Source: Mycolicibacterium sphagni
GTDB lineage: Bacteria; Actinomycetota; Actinomycetes; Mycobacteriales; Mycobacteriaceae
Assembly (NCBI RefSeq): GCF_002250655.1
Contig: NZ_NOZR01000007.1
Coordinates: 62,001-126,000 of the forward strand
DNA: 64,000 nt
Reading direction: 5' to 3'
Shown here: in pieces, positions 30,104 through 38,865 of the stretch
Layout: every line of letters starts with the position of its first letter
Position numbering within the stretch: the first letter of the stretch is position 1
Program-made: the position numbers and the translations under genes
Notes under the pieces: generated by a model
What the model was told of the DNA's origin: nothing
What the model saw: only the letters and a program-made list of their open reading frames with translations
The model's database searches: none

Positions 30104-31147
30104 ATGACAGAACCGGCCAAACCAGGTCGCTTGGACCGGCTGCGGGCTCGCTATCACTGGCTCGACCACGCGGTGCGCGCCGGGCAGCGCTACCAGACCG
30201 TCAGGGGCGACTTCTACGCCGCGGGCATCACCTACTTCACGATCTTCGCGTTGTTCCCGTTGCTGATGGTCGGCTTCGCGGCCGCGGGTTTCGCCCTAGC
30301 GAGCCGGCCGCATGTGCTGGCCGATATCGAAAGCCGGATCAAGGCAACGGTTTCCGGTGACTTCGGCCAACAGCTGATCGGCCTGATCGATTCGGCGATC
30401 CAGTCCCGCACTTCGGTGGGTGTGATCGGTCTGGCCACCGCGGCGTGGGCCGGGCTGGGCTGGATCGCCAATCTGCGTGAGGCACTGAGCCAGATGTGGG
30501 ATCAGCGCGGCCAGCAGCAGAACTTCGTGCGCACCAAGCTGTCTGACTTGCTGGTGCTGTTTTCGGCGTTCGTGGCGATCATCCTCACCATCGCTCTGAC
30601 CGCGCTGACCGACCCGTCGGTGATGACCAAAGCGCTGCAGGCCGTTGGCATACCGCATCCCGACGGCCTGGGCGGGGTGCTGCGGTTGGTCTCGCTGGTG
30701 ATGTCGTGGGCGGTGTCGTGGCTGCTGTTCAGCTGGATGATCGCGCGGTTGCCGCGCGAATCGGTCAGCTTCCACAGCAGCCTGCGAGCCGGCCTGATGG
30801 CCGCCGTGGCCTTCGAGATCTTCAAGCTGGTCGGGTCGATCTATCTGCGTTCGGTGGTGCACGGGCCGGCGGGAGCGACGTTCGGGCCGGTGCTGGGCCT
30901 GATGGTGTTCGCCTATATCACTGCGCGGCTGGTGCTGTTCGCCACCGCGTGGGCCGCGACGTCGAAGGACAATCTGCTCCCCGAGCCGGCCGGGGCGCCC
31001 GCCCCGGCGATCATCTCGCCTCGGGTGGGCCCGGACGACGGGCTGAGCGCGCGGCAGACGGTCGCCGCGATGGCGGTGGGTGCGGCAGGCGCGCTGGGTC
31101 TTTCGCGGATCTGGCGGCGGGGCCGCCCCAGGTACCCGAGGGGCTGA
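30104..31147 (+). CDS. YihY/BrkB-family inner membrane protein (Rv3335c-like)
   Basis: The product has 347 residues. The conserved N-terminal YihY signature DFYAAGITYFTIFALFPLLM is followed by about six predicted membrane helices (about 50-70, 105-125, 145-165, 190-215, 225-250, 262-285) and a basic cytoplasmic tail. The start has GGGAGG about 9 bases upstream. Once misnamed ribonuclease BN; no enzymatic function is established. It is co-directional with trpS and converges with dacB1, the stop codons being 12 bp apart. Confidence 0.9.
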   Translation: MTEPAKPGRLDRLRARYHWLDHAVRAGQRYQTVRGDFYAAGITYFTIFALFPLLMVGFAAAGFALASRPHVLADIESRIKATVSGDFGQQLIGLIDSAIQSRTSVGVIGLATAAWAGLGWIANLREALSQMWDQRGQQQNFVRTKLSDLLVLFSAFVAIILTIALTALTDPSVMTKALQAVGIPHPDGLGGVLRLVSLVMSWAVSWLLFSWMIARLPRESVSFHSSLRAGLMAAVAFEIFKLVGSIYLRSVVHGPAGATFGPVLGLMVFAYITARLVLFATAWAATSKDNLLPEPAGAPAPAIISPRVGPDDGLSARQTVAAMAVGAAGALGLSRIWRRGRPRYPRG

Positions 31148-31159
31148 TGCGGCCTTGGG

Positions 31160-32407
31160 TTACCGCCCGCGCGCGGGGCGGCGGTTGATGGACCGCGCCA
31201 TCATGATCAGCGTGAAGATCACCAGCGAGCCGACCACACCTACGCCGACACGCACCGGCACCGCGTCGGCTTCGGGCAGTACCGCCGAGGCCTTGGCGGC
31301 TACCGCGGAAGCCGGGTCCGGCTTGGGCGGGATCAGTGACGGATCGGGGTCGATCAGGTTGCCGACCTTGGTTCCCGGCGGTGTGGAGAAGCCGTAGTCC
31401 AGCAAGTGGGCGGCCTGCTGCCACGGAGCGATCGGCTGGCGGGTGCCGCGCACCAAGATCGCCACCAGCCGGCGGCCGTCTTTATTCGCGGCGCCCACGA
31501 ACGTCTGCCCGGCGTCGTCGGTGTAGCCCGTCTTGCCGCCTAGTGCGCCCGGGTAGTTGTAGAGCAGCTGGTTGTCGTTCTCCAACTGGTAGCCGGGATG
31601 GTCGCCGTCCTCGCCCGGCTTGGCCGGATGCCCGGGGAAGTCGTACTTCTCAGTGGCCACGATGCTCGCGAAAGTCGGGTTCTCCCAGGCATATCGGTAG
31701 AACAGGCCGAGGTCGTAAGCCGAGGTGCTCATGCCCGGCCCGTCCAGCCCAGACGGCGTCGCCGCGCGAGTGTCCTGTCCGCCGAGCTTGCGGGCCAGGC
31801 TGTTGATCTTCTGCACGGCAGTGTCGACGCCGCCGATCTGCACGGCCAGCGCGTGCGCGGCGTCGTTGCCCGAGTGCATCAGCAGGCCGTGCAGCAGATC
31901 GTTGACGGTGTAGTGGCCGCCGACGTCCACGCCGACGCGGGTGCCCTCGGCGTTGGCGTCGTCCTGGGTGCCCTCGACGACCTTGTTCAGCGGCAGCTCG
32001 TTGATCGCCTGCATCGCCGTGAGCACCTTGATAATGCTGGCGGGGCGGTGGCGGGCATGGGGATCGCGCGCGGCGATGATGTCGCCGGTGTCCAGGTCGG
32101 CGACGATCCACGACTCGGCTGACACGTCGTCCGGCACCGGTGGTGTGCCCGCCGCGACGATCACTCCGCAGCCCGACAGCGCGTCGCCGCCCACCGTCTT
32201 GGCGGGGACGGGAAGGGGCTGCGGCGGATCACCGGCCTGGGGCACCTCCGAGGAGTCGACGGCCGGCGGTGTACTGACCTTGTACGGGCAGGTGTTGGGG
32301 TCTGGTGCCCCGTTCGGTTCGGCCCACGCGATCGCCGGGGTGCCGACGACGCACAGCGCCGCGGCCACTGCGGCAGCACACCGCGTGAGTAATTTCTCCC
32401 TCGCCAT
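31160..32407 (-). CDS. dacB1: D-alanyl-D-alanine carboxypeptidase (DacB1-like, Rv3330)
   Basis: The product has 415 residues. A signal peptide (about 1-29, ends TPAIAWA) and a Pro-rich linker (about 45-75) precede a peptidase S11 domain (about 95-340) with all three active-site motifs: SxxK in [13 protein letters not shown], SxN in [13 protein letters not shown] and KTG in [16 protein letters not shown]-terminal membrane helix [18 protein letters not shown] plus an Arg-rich tail anchor it. It trims the terminal D-Ala of peptidoglycan stem peptides. ATG 32407 starts the signal peptide; the longer upstream open frame is not coding. Confidence 0.95.
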   Translation of the reverse strand: MAREKLLTRCAAAVAAALCVVGTPAIAWAEPNGAPDPNTCPYKVSTPPAVDSSEVPQAGDPPQPLPVPAKTVGGDALSGCGVIVAAGTPPVPDDVSAESWIVADLDTGDIIAARDPHARHRPASIIKVLTAMQAINELPLNKVVEGTQDDANAEGTRVGVDVGGHYTVNDLLHGLLMHSGNDAAHALAVQIGGVDTAVQKINSLARKLGGQDTRAATPSGLDGPGMSTSAYDLGLFYRYAWENPTFASIVATEKYDFPGHPAKPGEDGDHPGYQLENDNQLLYNYPGALGGKTGYTDDAGQTFVGAANKDGRRLVAILVRGTRQPIAPWQQAAHLLDYGFSTPPGTKVGNLIDPDPSLIPPKPDPASAVAAKASAVLPEADAVPVRVGVGVVGSLVIFTLIMMARSINRRPARGR

Positions 32408-32474
32408 CGAGACGCAGAGTAGGGGATTTCGGTCCAGAAATCGTGGAGCCGCGCTGTGACTGGTGTGGTTGGTG

Positions 32475-33470
32475 TTACAAATCGAGACATGCGACGGCGG
32501 ACGCGCCGATGCAGCCCAGCCACAGTTTCCCGTCGTGTTCCACCAGTCCGGTGGCCAGCGCGAAACGGGGATCGGTGGTGCGCAACTGGGCCTGCACCCG
32601 GCCGTCGAGGTCGACGGCGATTGCCCACACCACCGGTTTGGGATTGGGCATCCAGCGGTAGGGCAGCTTCCAGAGCAACCGGCGCAGCGCTGGGGCGCGT
32701 GGGGCCAGCCATTCGCCGACCGCGTTGCGCTCACTGACCAGTGCCACCCAGATGCGGCCGTCGGGGGCCAGCGAGATGTTGTCCGGATAGCCCGGCAGGT
32801 TCTCGATCAGCGGCACCGGTTCGCCGACCCCGGACGGGGTCAGGGGATATTTCGATACCCGGCACGCGGTGGTCTCGGCGACGACGAGCGCGGACTCGTC
32901 GGCGGCCAGCGCCACCCCGTTGGCGAACCGCAGCCCGGTGGACAGTGTGGTCACTCTGCCGTCGACGTCGCGACGGAACAGCGACCCGCTGGCCCGTGCC
33001 TCCAGCACCGCGCCCTTGTAGTACTCGTAGTGGAAGCGGGACGTCGACTCGGTGAAATAGATTGTGCCGTCCTGAGATTCGACGACATTGCTGCAGAACG
33101 TCAGCGGCCGCCCGGCCACTTGGTCCACCAGTGTCTCGAACATGCGGCTGACTGGATCCAGCCTCAGCAGCCCGCGGTGGCTGTCACAGATCAACAGCCG
33201 CCCGTCACGGGCCACCGCCAGGCCCAGCGGCCGTCCGCCGGTGTTGGCCACCACCTCGGGGGTGCTGCCGGGGCGGATCCGGACGATCGCGCCGTCGTCG
33301 GTGCCGGTCCAGATCGCGCCGTCGGCGTCGACCACGACATCCTCGGGCGCGTGGCCCGGCACGTCGACTATGCGTAGCGGTCCGGACAGATCCGGCGGCG
33401 GCAGCGGCGCAGACAGCGGCGGCTGCCACCGGACGGGATCGACCGGAGGCTTAGTGCCAGGCGTCGCCAC
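32475..33470 (-). CDS. SMP-30/gluconolactonase/strictosidine-synthase-like beta-propeller protein
   Basis: The product has 331 residues. Repeated beta-propeller blades show the SGL/strictosidine synthase pattern: [91 protein letters not shown] and [24 protein letters not shown]. The Asn of FANGVAL and PDNI are the usual metal/substrate positions. The family includes lactonases and esterase-like enzymes; the exact substrate is unknown. The GTG at 33470 lies 20 bases inside the end of the aminotransferase gene, so the two are co-transcribed and probably translationally coupled. Confidence 0.85.
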   Translation of the reverse strand: MATPGTKPPVDPVRWQPPLSAPLPPPDLSGPLRIVDVPGHAPEDVVVDADGAIWTGTDDGAIVRIRPGSTPEVVANTGGRPLGLAVARDGRLLICDSHRGLLRLDPVSRMFETLVDQVAGRPLTFCSNVVESQDGTIYFTESTSRFHYEYYKGAVLEARASGSLFRRDVDGRVTTLSTGLRFANGVALAADESALVVAETTACRVSKYPLTPSGVGEPVPLIENLPGYPDNISLAPDGRIWVALVSERNAVGEWLAPRAPALRRLLWKLPYRWMPNPKPVVWAIAVDLDGRVQAQLRTTDPRFALATGLVEHDGKLWLGCIGASAVACLDL

Positions 33471-34857
33471 GGGTCTGCAGGTGATCCCAGGCCTGCGTGA
33501 ACACGCGGCGCAGGATCTGCTCGATCTCGTCGAACACCGCCTGGTCGCTGATCAGCGGCGGGGCGAGCTGCACTACGGAGTCGCCGCGATCGTCGGCGCG
33601 GCAGTACAGCCCCGCCTCGAACAACTCGACCGACAGGAAGCTGCGCAGCAGCCACTCGCTGAGCTCGTCGTCGAGGATCGCCTTGGTCGCCTTGTCCTTG
33701 ACCAGCTCGATGCCGTAGAAGAAGCCCTCGCCGCGGACGTCGCCGACGATCGGCAGGTCGAGCAGCTTCTCCAGGGTGGCCCGGAACGCCGGAGCCGTGG
33801 TCTTGACGTGGTTGTTGAGGCCTTCGCGCTCGAACACGTCCAGGTTGGCCATCGCGACTGCCGCCGAGACGGGGTGCCCGCCCCACGTGTAGCCGTGCGC
33901 GTACGTCGTCTGGCCGTCGTTGAAGGGCTCGAACAGCCGGTCGGAGGCGATCATCGCGCCCAGCGGGGCATAACCCGACGTCAGGCCCTTGGCGCAGGTG
34001 ATGATGTCCGGCACGTAGTTGAAGTCGTTGCACGCGAACATCGAACCGATGCGGCCGAACGCACAGATCGTCTCGTCGGAGACCAGCAGCACGTCGTACT
34101 CGTCGCAGATCTCCCGGACCCGCTCGAAGTAGCCGGGCGGCGGCGGGAAGCACCCGCCGGCGTTCTGCACCGGCTCGAGGAACACTGCCGCCACGGAGTC
34201 GGGACCCTCCATCTCGATGGCCTCGGCGATCCGGTTCGCTGCCCACTGCCCGAACTCTTTGATGTCGGTGTCGTGGCCTTCGGGCGCGCGGTAGAAGTTC
34301 GTGTTGGGCACCCGGAAGCCACCCGGCGTGATCGGCTCGAAGGGCGCCTTGAAGGTCGGCAGGCCGGTGATGGCCAGCGCCCCGTGCGGCGTGCCGTGGT
34401 AGGCGATGCTGCGTGAGATCACCTTGTACTTGCCTGGTCTGCCGGTCAGCTTGTAGTACTGCTTGGCCAGCTTCCACGCAGACTCGACGGCGTCGCCGCC
34501 GCCGGTGGTGAAGAACACCCGGTTCAGATCACCGGGCGCGTAATTGGCCAGGCGTTCGGCCAGCTCGATGGCCGGCGGGGTCGCGTAGGACCACAGCGGG
34601 AAGAAGCCGAGTGTTTCGGCCTGCTTCTTGGCGGCTTCGGCGATCTCTTCGCGGCCGTGGCCGACCTGGACGACGAACAATCCGGACAGGCCGTCGATGT
34701 AGCGCTTGCCGTTGCTGTCCCAGATGTGGACACCGTCGCCGCGGGTGATGATCGGTGGTGTGATTCCGGCGCCGTGGCGGGCGAAGTGGCCCCACAGGTG
34801 CCGGTCCGCCTTTGCGCCGAGCTCGGCGGTCAGGTTCTGGCTCGCGGTGGTTGTCAT
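33451..34857 (-). CDS. Class III PLP-dependent aminotransferase (Rv3329-like)
   Basis: The product has 468 residues. Fold-type I class III signatures: YIDGLSGLFVVQVGHGREEI, FFTTGGGDAVESAWKLAKQYY, YHGTPHGALAITG, VFLEPVQNAGGCFPPPPGYF, DVLLVSDETICAFGRIG, and the PLP Lys in ITCAKGLTSGYAPLGAMIA. Such omega-aminotransferases act on diamines, beta-alanine or omega-amino acids with pyruvate or 2-oxoglutarate. The ATG at 34857 overlaps the Lrp stop (ATGA), which fixes the start. The divergent aldehyde dehydrogenase would oxidise the aminoaldehyde product, for example putrescine to 4-aminobutyrate; this is inferred from context. Confidence 0.9.
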   Translation of the reverse strand: MTTTASQNLTAELGAKADRHLWGHFARHGAGITPPIITRGDGVHIWDSNGKRYIDGLSGLFVVQVGHGREEIAEAAKKQAETLGFFPLWSYATPPAIELAERLANYAPGDLNRVFFTTGGGDAVESAWKLAKQYYKLTGRPGKYKVISRSIAYHGTPHGALAITGLPTFKAPFEPITPGGFRVPNTNFYRAPEGHDTDIKEFGQWAANRIAEAIEMEGPDSVAAVFLEPVQNAGGCFPPPPGYFERVREICDEYDVLLVSDETICAFGRIGSMFACNDFNYVPDIITCAKGLTSGYAPLGAMIASDRLFEPFNDGQTTYAHGYTWGGHPVSAAVAMANLDVFEREGLNNHVKTTAPAFRATLEKLLDLPIVGDVRGEGFFYGIELVKDKATKAILDDELSEWLLRSFLSVELFEAGLYCRADDRGDSVVQLAPPLISDQAVFDEIEQILRRVFTQAWDHLQTRGDAWH

Positions 34858-35375
34858 CGGGTACCCCAATTGTATTGTTGCTTAACTAGTTTCAGATAGA
34901 CCAGCGTCTCGGTGGAGGTAACTCCCGGCACGGCGCGGATCTGGGTATTGAGCAGCTCGAGCAGCTCGGCGTCGTCCTCGCAGACCACTTCGGCGATGGC
35001 GTCGAAGGTGCCCGCGGTGAGCACCACGTAGTCCACCGCTTCGATCTGCGCCAGCTTCTCGGCGACCTTGGTGGTGTCACCAGTGCAGCGGATGCCGATC
35101 ATCGCCTGCCGGGTGAAACCCAGCTGCAGTGGATCGGTCACCGCGACGATCTGCATGACCCCGGAGTCGACCAGGCGTTGCACCCGCTGGCGCACCGCCG
35201 CCTCCGACAGTCCGACGGACTTGCCGATGGCGGCATAGGACCGCCGCCCGTCCTGCTGCAGTTTCTCGATAATGGCTTTGGACATCTCGTCCAGTTGGAC
35301 AGGCCCGTTTCCGCCCGCCGCAACGGCGCGGACGGGAAACCGAGTGGCCGGTACACCCGAGTCGCGCATGCCCAT
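34854..35375 (-). CDS. Lrp/AsnC-family transcriptional regulator
   Basis: The product has 173 residues from ATG 35375; ATG 35369 is equally possible. A helix-turn-helix domain (about 28-75: DEMSKAIIEKLQQDGRRSYAAIGKSVGLSEAAVRQRVQRLVDSGV) is followed by the RAM/AsnC ligand domain (about 90-165: MIGIRCTGDTTKVAEKLAQI, VVLTAGTFDAIAEVVCEDD, TSTETLVYLKLVKQ). It is the first gene of the regulator-aminotransferase-SMP30 operon and divergent from the aldehyde dehydrogenase, so it likely governs both directions in response to an amine or amino acid. The 117-bp spacer should hold its sites. Confidence 0.88.
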   Translation of the reverse strand: MGMRDSGVPATRFPVRAVAAGGNGPVQLDEMSKAIIEKLQQDGRRSYAAIGKSVGLSEAAVRQRVQRLVDSGVMQIVAVTDPLQLGFTRQAMIGIRCTGDTTKVAEKLAQIEAVDYVVLTAGTFDAIAEVVCEDDAELLELLNTQIRAVPGVTSTETLVYLKLVKQQYNWGTR

Positions 35376-35491
35376 GATTGTGCACGGAATCAGTTGTTTT
35401 AGGCAACAAGATCGATGAAATTGGTGGTCTTCACCCGCCCATACTGCGGTAATGCGTAGCAGCGGCTGAGCGGGTCGGTTACCGTGGGAGG

Positions 35492-36994
35492 GTGACCGCA
35501 CTCGCCTCTGACAAGACTCTCATTGTGCCCAGTAGCTGGATCGATGGCGCCCCGGTGGTAACCGGCGGCAGCCTTCACCGGGTGGTCAACCCGGCCGACG
35601 ACAGTATCGTCGCGGAGCTGGCCCTGGCCCAGCCCGCCGACGTCGACACCGCGGTGGCCTCCGCCCGCGCCGCCCTGGGCGGTTGGTCGCGGGCGACCCC
35701 GGTCGAGCGGGCCACGGTACTGGCCAAGCTGGCCGAACTCGTCGACGCCAACGCTGAGCAGATCGTCGCCGAAGAAGTCAGTCAGACCGGCAAGCCGGTG
35801 CGGCTGGCAGGAGAGTTCGACATTCCCGGCAGCATCGACAACATCGCGTTCTTCGCCGGGGCGGCCCGCCAGCTGGAAGGCAAGGCCACCGGGGAGTACA
35901 GCGGCGACCACACCTCTTCTATTCGGCGCGAGGCGGTCGGGGTGGTCGCGACGATCACGCCGTGGAACTACCCGCTGCAGATGGCGGTGTGGAAGGTGCT
36001 CCCGGCGCTGGCCGCGGGCTGTTCCGTGGTGATCAAGCCCGCCGAGCTGACGCCGCTGACCACACTTACGCTGGCCCGGCTGGCCTCCGAGGCCGGCCTG
36101 CCCGACGGGGTGCTCAATGTCGTCACCGGCGCCGGTTCCGACGTCGGGTCGGCGTTGGCCGGCCACCGCGACGTCGACGTCGTGACGTTCACCGGCTCCA
36201 CCGCCGTGGGCCGCCGGGTGATGGCCGCCGCCGCCGTGCACGGCCACCGCACTCAGCTCGAACTCGGCGGCAAGGCGCCTTTCGTGGTGTTCGACGACGC
36301 CGATCTGGACGCCGCGATCAACGGCGCGGTGGCCGGCTCACTGATCAACTCCGGGCAGGACTGCACCGCGGCGACGCGCGCGATCGTGGCCCGCGATCTC
36401 TATGACGACTTCGTCTCCGGCGTCGCCGAGCTGATGGGAAAGATGGTCGTCGGCGACCCGCAGGATCCCGACACCGATCTCGGTCCGCTGATCTCGGCCG
36501 CCCACCGCGACAAGGTCGCGGCGATGGTTGCCCGCGCGCCCGGCCAAGGCGGTCGCATCGCGACCGGCGGTGCCGCGCCGGACCGGCCGGGCTCCTTCTA
36601 CCTGCCGACGCTGATTGCCGACGTCGCCGAGACGTCCGAGGTGTACCGCGACGAGATCTTCGGTCCAGTGCTGACCGTGCGCACCCACGACGGCGACGAC
36701 GACGCGCTGCGCCAGGCCAACGACACCGACTACGGGCTAGCCGCATCGGCGTGGACTCGCGACGTCTACCGCGCCCAGCGGGCGTCGCGCGAGATCAAGG
36801 CCGGCTGTGTGTGGATCAACGACCACATCCCGATCATCAGCGAGATGCCCCACGGCGGGGTCGGGGCGTCCGGGTTCGGCAAGGACATGAGCGACTACTC
36901 CTTCGAGGAGTACCTGACCATCAAGCACGTGATGAGCGACATCACCGGCGTTGCCGAAAAGGATTGGCACCGGACGATCTTCAAGCTGCGCTAG
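35492..36994 (+). CDS. Aldehyde dehydrogenase, gamma-aminobutyraldehyde type
   Basis: The product has 500 residues. NAD(P)-dependent ALDH signatures: GVVATITPWNYPLQMAVWKVLPALAAG, KPAELTPLTTL, VTFTGSTAVGRRVM, the catalytic Glu in QLELGGKAPFVVFDDADLD, the nucleophile Cys in NSGQDCTAATRAIV and EIFGPVLTV. The C-terminal HGGVGASGFGKDMSDYSFEEYLTIKHVM-type ending is typical of aminobutyraldehyde dehydrogenases. The GTG at 35492 has no spaced ribosome-binding site, but a TACCGT at 35480-35485 could be a -10 box giving a leaderless transcript. It is divergent from the Lrp-aminotransferase operon and probably part of the same amine-degradation pathway. Confidence 0.9.
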   Translation: MTALASDKTLIVPSSWIDGAPVVTGGSLHRVVNPADDSIVAELALAQPADVDTAVASARAALGGWSRATPVERATVLAKLAELVDANAEQIVAEEVSQTGKPVRLAGEFDIPGSIDNIAFFAGAARQLEGKATGEYSGDHTSSIRREAVGVVATITPWNYPLQMAVWKVLPALAAGCSVVIKPAELTPLTTLTLARLASEAGLPDGVLNVVTGAGSDVGSALAGHRDVDVVTFTGSTAVGRRVMAAAAVHGHRTQLELGGKAPFVVFDDADLDAAINGAVAGSLINSGQDCTAATRAIVARDLYDDFVSGVAELMGKMVVGDPQDPDTDLGPLISAAHRDKVAAMVARAPGQGGRIATGGAAPDRPGSFYLPTLIADVAETSEVYRDEIFGPVLTVRTHDGDDDALRQANDTDYGLAASAWTRDVYRAQRASREIKAGCVWINDHIPIISEMPHGGVGASGFGKDMSDYSFEEYLTIKHVMSDITGVAEKDWHRTIFKLR

Positions 36995-37013
36995 GTGGTC
37001 CAGGGACGGCGGC

Positions 37014-37592
37014 TCATGTCGTCCAGGGGACGCGGCAGGCGTCGCCCGAACTGAAGCCCTGCTCGGTGATGCCCAGTGCCGCGTTCATCCGGGAGCGCAT
37101 GTTCTCGACGCCGACCTGGTAGGTCAGCTCGACCACCCCGTCGGCGCCGAACCGGCGCCGCAGGTCGTCCACCTGTTCGTCGGTGATCGCGTGCGGATCC
37201 TTCGTCATCGCGTCGGCGTAGGCGATGGCGGCTCGTTCGTCGTCGGTGTAGAGCGGCGAGGTCATGTAGTCGTCGATATGCGCGAGCCGGTCGAGGTCCA
37301 ATCCCTCCAGCCGCATCAGCATCTGCCCGAAGTCGACGCACCAGGAGCAGCCGACGGCGCGGGCGGTCCAGAACACCGCCAGTTCGCGGACGTCGACGGG
37401 CAGGGTCTTGGACGCGTTCTGCAGCATGCCCTCGTGGACGGCGTTGGCTACCAGCAGGCGAGTGTGGTGGGCGTAGACGGCGAAGGGTTCGGGAACTTCG
37501 CCGAAGCGTCGCTTCGCCCAGCGGTACATCAGCCGGGTCAGCCGCGGGGCCTGTTCCGGGGTGAGTGGTTCCAGTCGTGTGTTCGTGGTCAT
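37014..37592 (-). CDS. Carboxymuconolactone decarboxylase (AhpD-like) family protein
   Basis: The product has 192 residues. The CMD/AhpD helical signature is ELAVFWTARAVGCSWCVDFGQMLM with a CxxC-type pair (about residues 95-105) and a following YADAMTKDPHAITDE. Proteins of this family are alkylhydroperoxidase-like or lactone decarboxylases; the CxxC suggests a redox role. ATG 37592 starts MTTNTRLEP; upstream in-frame sequence lies in the promoter region. It is divergent from the acyl-CoA dehydrogenase operon, with 93 bp between starts. Its stop is 20 bp from the aldehyde dehydrogenase stop. Confidence 0.82.
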   Translation of the reverse strand: MTTNTRLEPLTPEQAPRLTRLMYRWAKRRFGEVPEPFAVYAHHTRLLVANAVHEGMLQNASKTLPVDVRELAVFWTARAVGCSWCVDFGQMLMRLEGLDLDRLAHIDDYMTSPLYTDDERAAIAYADAMTKDPHAITDEQVDDLRRRFGADGVVELTYQVGVENMRSRMNAALGITEQGFSSGDACRVPWTT

Positions 37593-37639
37593 GTCCTCAA
37601 GATGCTCCTCGGGCCGGAAATGTGACACCCCGATCGGTA

Positions 37640-37677
37640 CCAATATTGGCTTGACGGACTAACTATTCGGCTAGGGT
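37640..37677 (+). promoter_or_regulatory. Candidate promoter and operator of the seven-gene beta-oxidation operon
   Basis: CCAATATTGG (37640-37649) is a perfect 10-bp palindrome directly before TTGACG (37651-37656) and TAGGGT (37672-37677), which resemble -35 and -10 boxes with a 15-base spacer. The GTG start at 37686 is 8 bases after the -10, consistent with a leaderless transcript. The palindrome is a candidate operator. Confidence 0.45.
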
Positions 37678-37685
37678 GCTCACTT

Positions 37686-38864
37686 GTGGATTTCGACCTC
37701 GACGCCGAACAACGCGCCTGGTTGGAAGCGGTGCGGGACTTCCTGCGGGAGAACGTTACTGACGCCCTGCGTGCCGAGATCGCCGAACACAATCTGGAAT
37801 ACCCCGGCGGCGAGGTGGCAGCGTTTCGTGGCAAGCTCGGGGCCAAGGGCTGGTTCGGCCTGAACTGGCCCGCCGAGTACGGCGGCCTCGGTCTCGGGCC
37901 GGTGCATCTGCACCTGCTGATGACCGAGTTCGAGTACTGGGGTGTGCCCGGGCCCGACCTGACCGTGACCTCGATCGCGCCGATGATCATGCGGCACGGC
38001 ACCGAGCAGAACAAGCGCGACTTTCTCCCACTCATCGCACGTGGTGAGATGACCTGCGCCCTGGGTTATTCCGAGCCCGACGCCGGGACCGATCTGGCCG
38101 CGCTACGAACCAGGGCGGTGCGCGACGGCGACGAATGGGTGATCAACGGGTCCAAGATCTGGAACAGTGGAGCCCAGCGGTCGACCCACGAATGGTTGTG
38201 TGTGCGGACCGATCCGAACGCCCAGCGGCACCGGGGCATCTCGGTGATCGTTGTCCCCGTCGACAGCCCCGGTGTGCGGATCCGCCCGCTGATCGCCTGG
38301 TCGGGCTACCGCACCAACGAGGTCTTCTTCGACGACGTTCGGGTGCCGGTGACCAACCTCATCGGCGAGGAGAACCGCGGCTGGTCGTACATCACCGGCG
38401 CTCTCGACCTCGAACGAGGTGCGCTGACCAACGCCGGGGATCTGCGTCGCGCCTTGGATGAGCTGCAGGTGCTGGCGCGCATGCCGCGCCGCGACGGCAC
38501 CGTCCCGATCGACAACCCGGGATTCCGGCGCCGGCTGGCCCAAGCCGAGGCCGACGTCGAGGTAGCCGGTCTGATGGGCTATGAGGCTTCGTCGATGTTG
38601 TCCGACGGGGTGATCCCGACCGTGGAAGTGAGCGTGGAGAAGGTGTTCAGCAGCGAACTACGCCAGCGCATAGCCGATTTGGGTATGGACCTGCTGGGCG
38701 CCGAAGGCCTTCTGGCGCATCGTAATCCCGAAGCCCCGGCCGGTGGACGATTCGAGAAGCTGTACCGCTTCGCCCCTCTGATGCGTTTCGGCGGCGGCAC
38801 CAACGAGGTGCTTCGCGATGTCATCGCCCAGCGCGGCAACGGCATGCCTTCTTACGGGCGATGA
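37686..38864 (+). CDS. Acyl-CoA dehydrogenase, first subunit (FadE26-like)
   Basis: The product has 392 residues. N-terminal helical domain, then the FAD/substrate motif CALGYSEPDAGTDLAALRTRAV (about residues 120-140), the beta domain with INGSKIWNSGAQRSTHEWLCVRT, and a C-terminal domain ending in FGGGTNEVLRDVIAQRG. The immediately following gene encodes a second, shorter dehydrogenase. Paired dehydrogenase subunits forming alpha2beta2 complexes are known for mycobacterial cholesterol side-chain degradation (FadE26-FadE27, ChsE1-ChsE2). This likely performs alpha,beta-desaturation of a bulky acyl-CoA together with its neighbour. Confidence 0.9.
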   Translation: MDFDLDAEQRAWLEAVRDFLRENVTDALRAEIAEHNLEYPGGEVAAFRGKLGAKGWFGLNWPAEYGGLGLGPVHLHLLMTEFEYWGVPGPDLTVTSIAPMIMRHGTEQNKRDFLPLIARGEMTCALGYSEPDAGTDLAALRTRAVRDGDEWVINGSKIWNSGAQRSTHEWLCVRTDPNAQRHRGISVIVVPVDSPGVRIRPLIAWSGYRTNEVFFDDVRVPVTNLIGEENRGWSYITGALDLERGALTNAGDLRRALDELQVLARMPRRDGTVPIDNPGFRRRLAQAEADVEVAGLMGYEASSMLSDGVIPTVEVSVEKVFSSELRQRIADLGMDLLGAEGLLAHRNPEAPAGGRFEKLYRFAPLMRFGGGTNEVLRDVIAQRGNGMPSYGR

Positions 38865-38865
38865 C

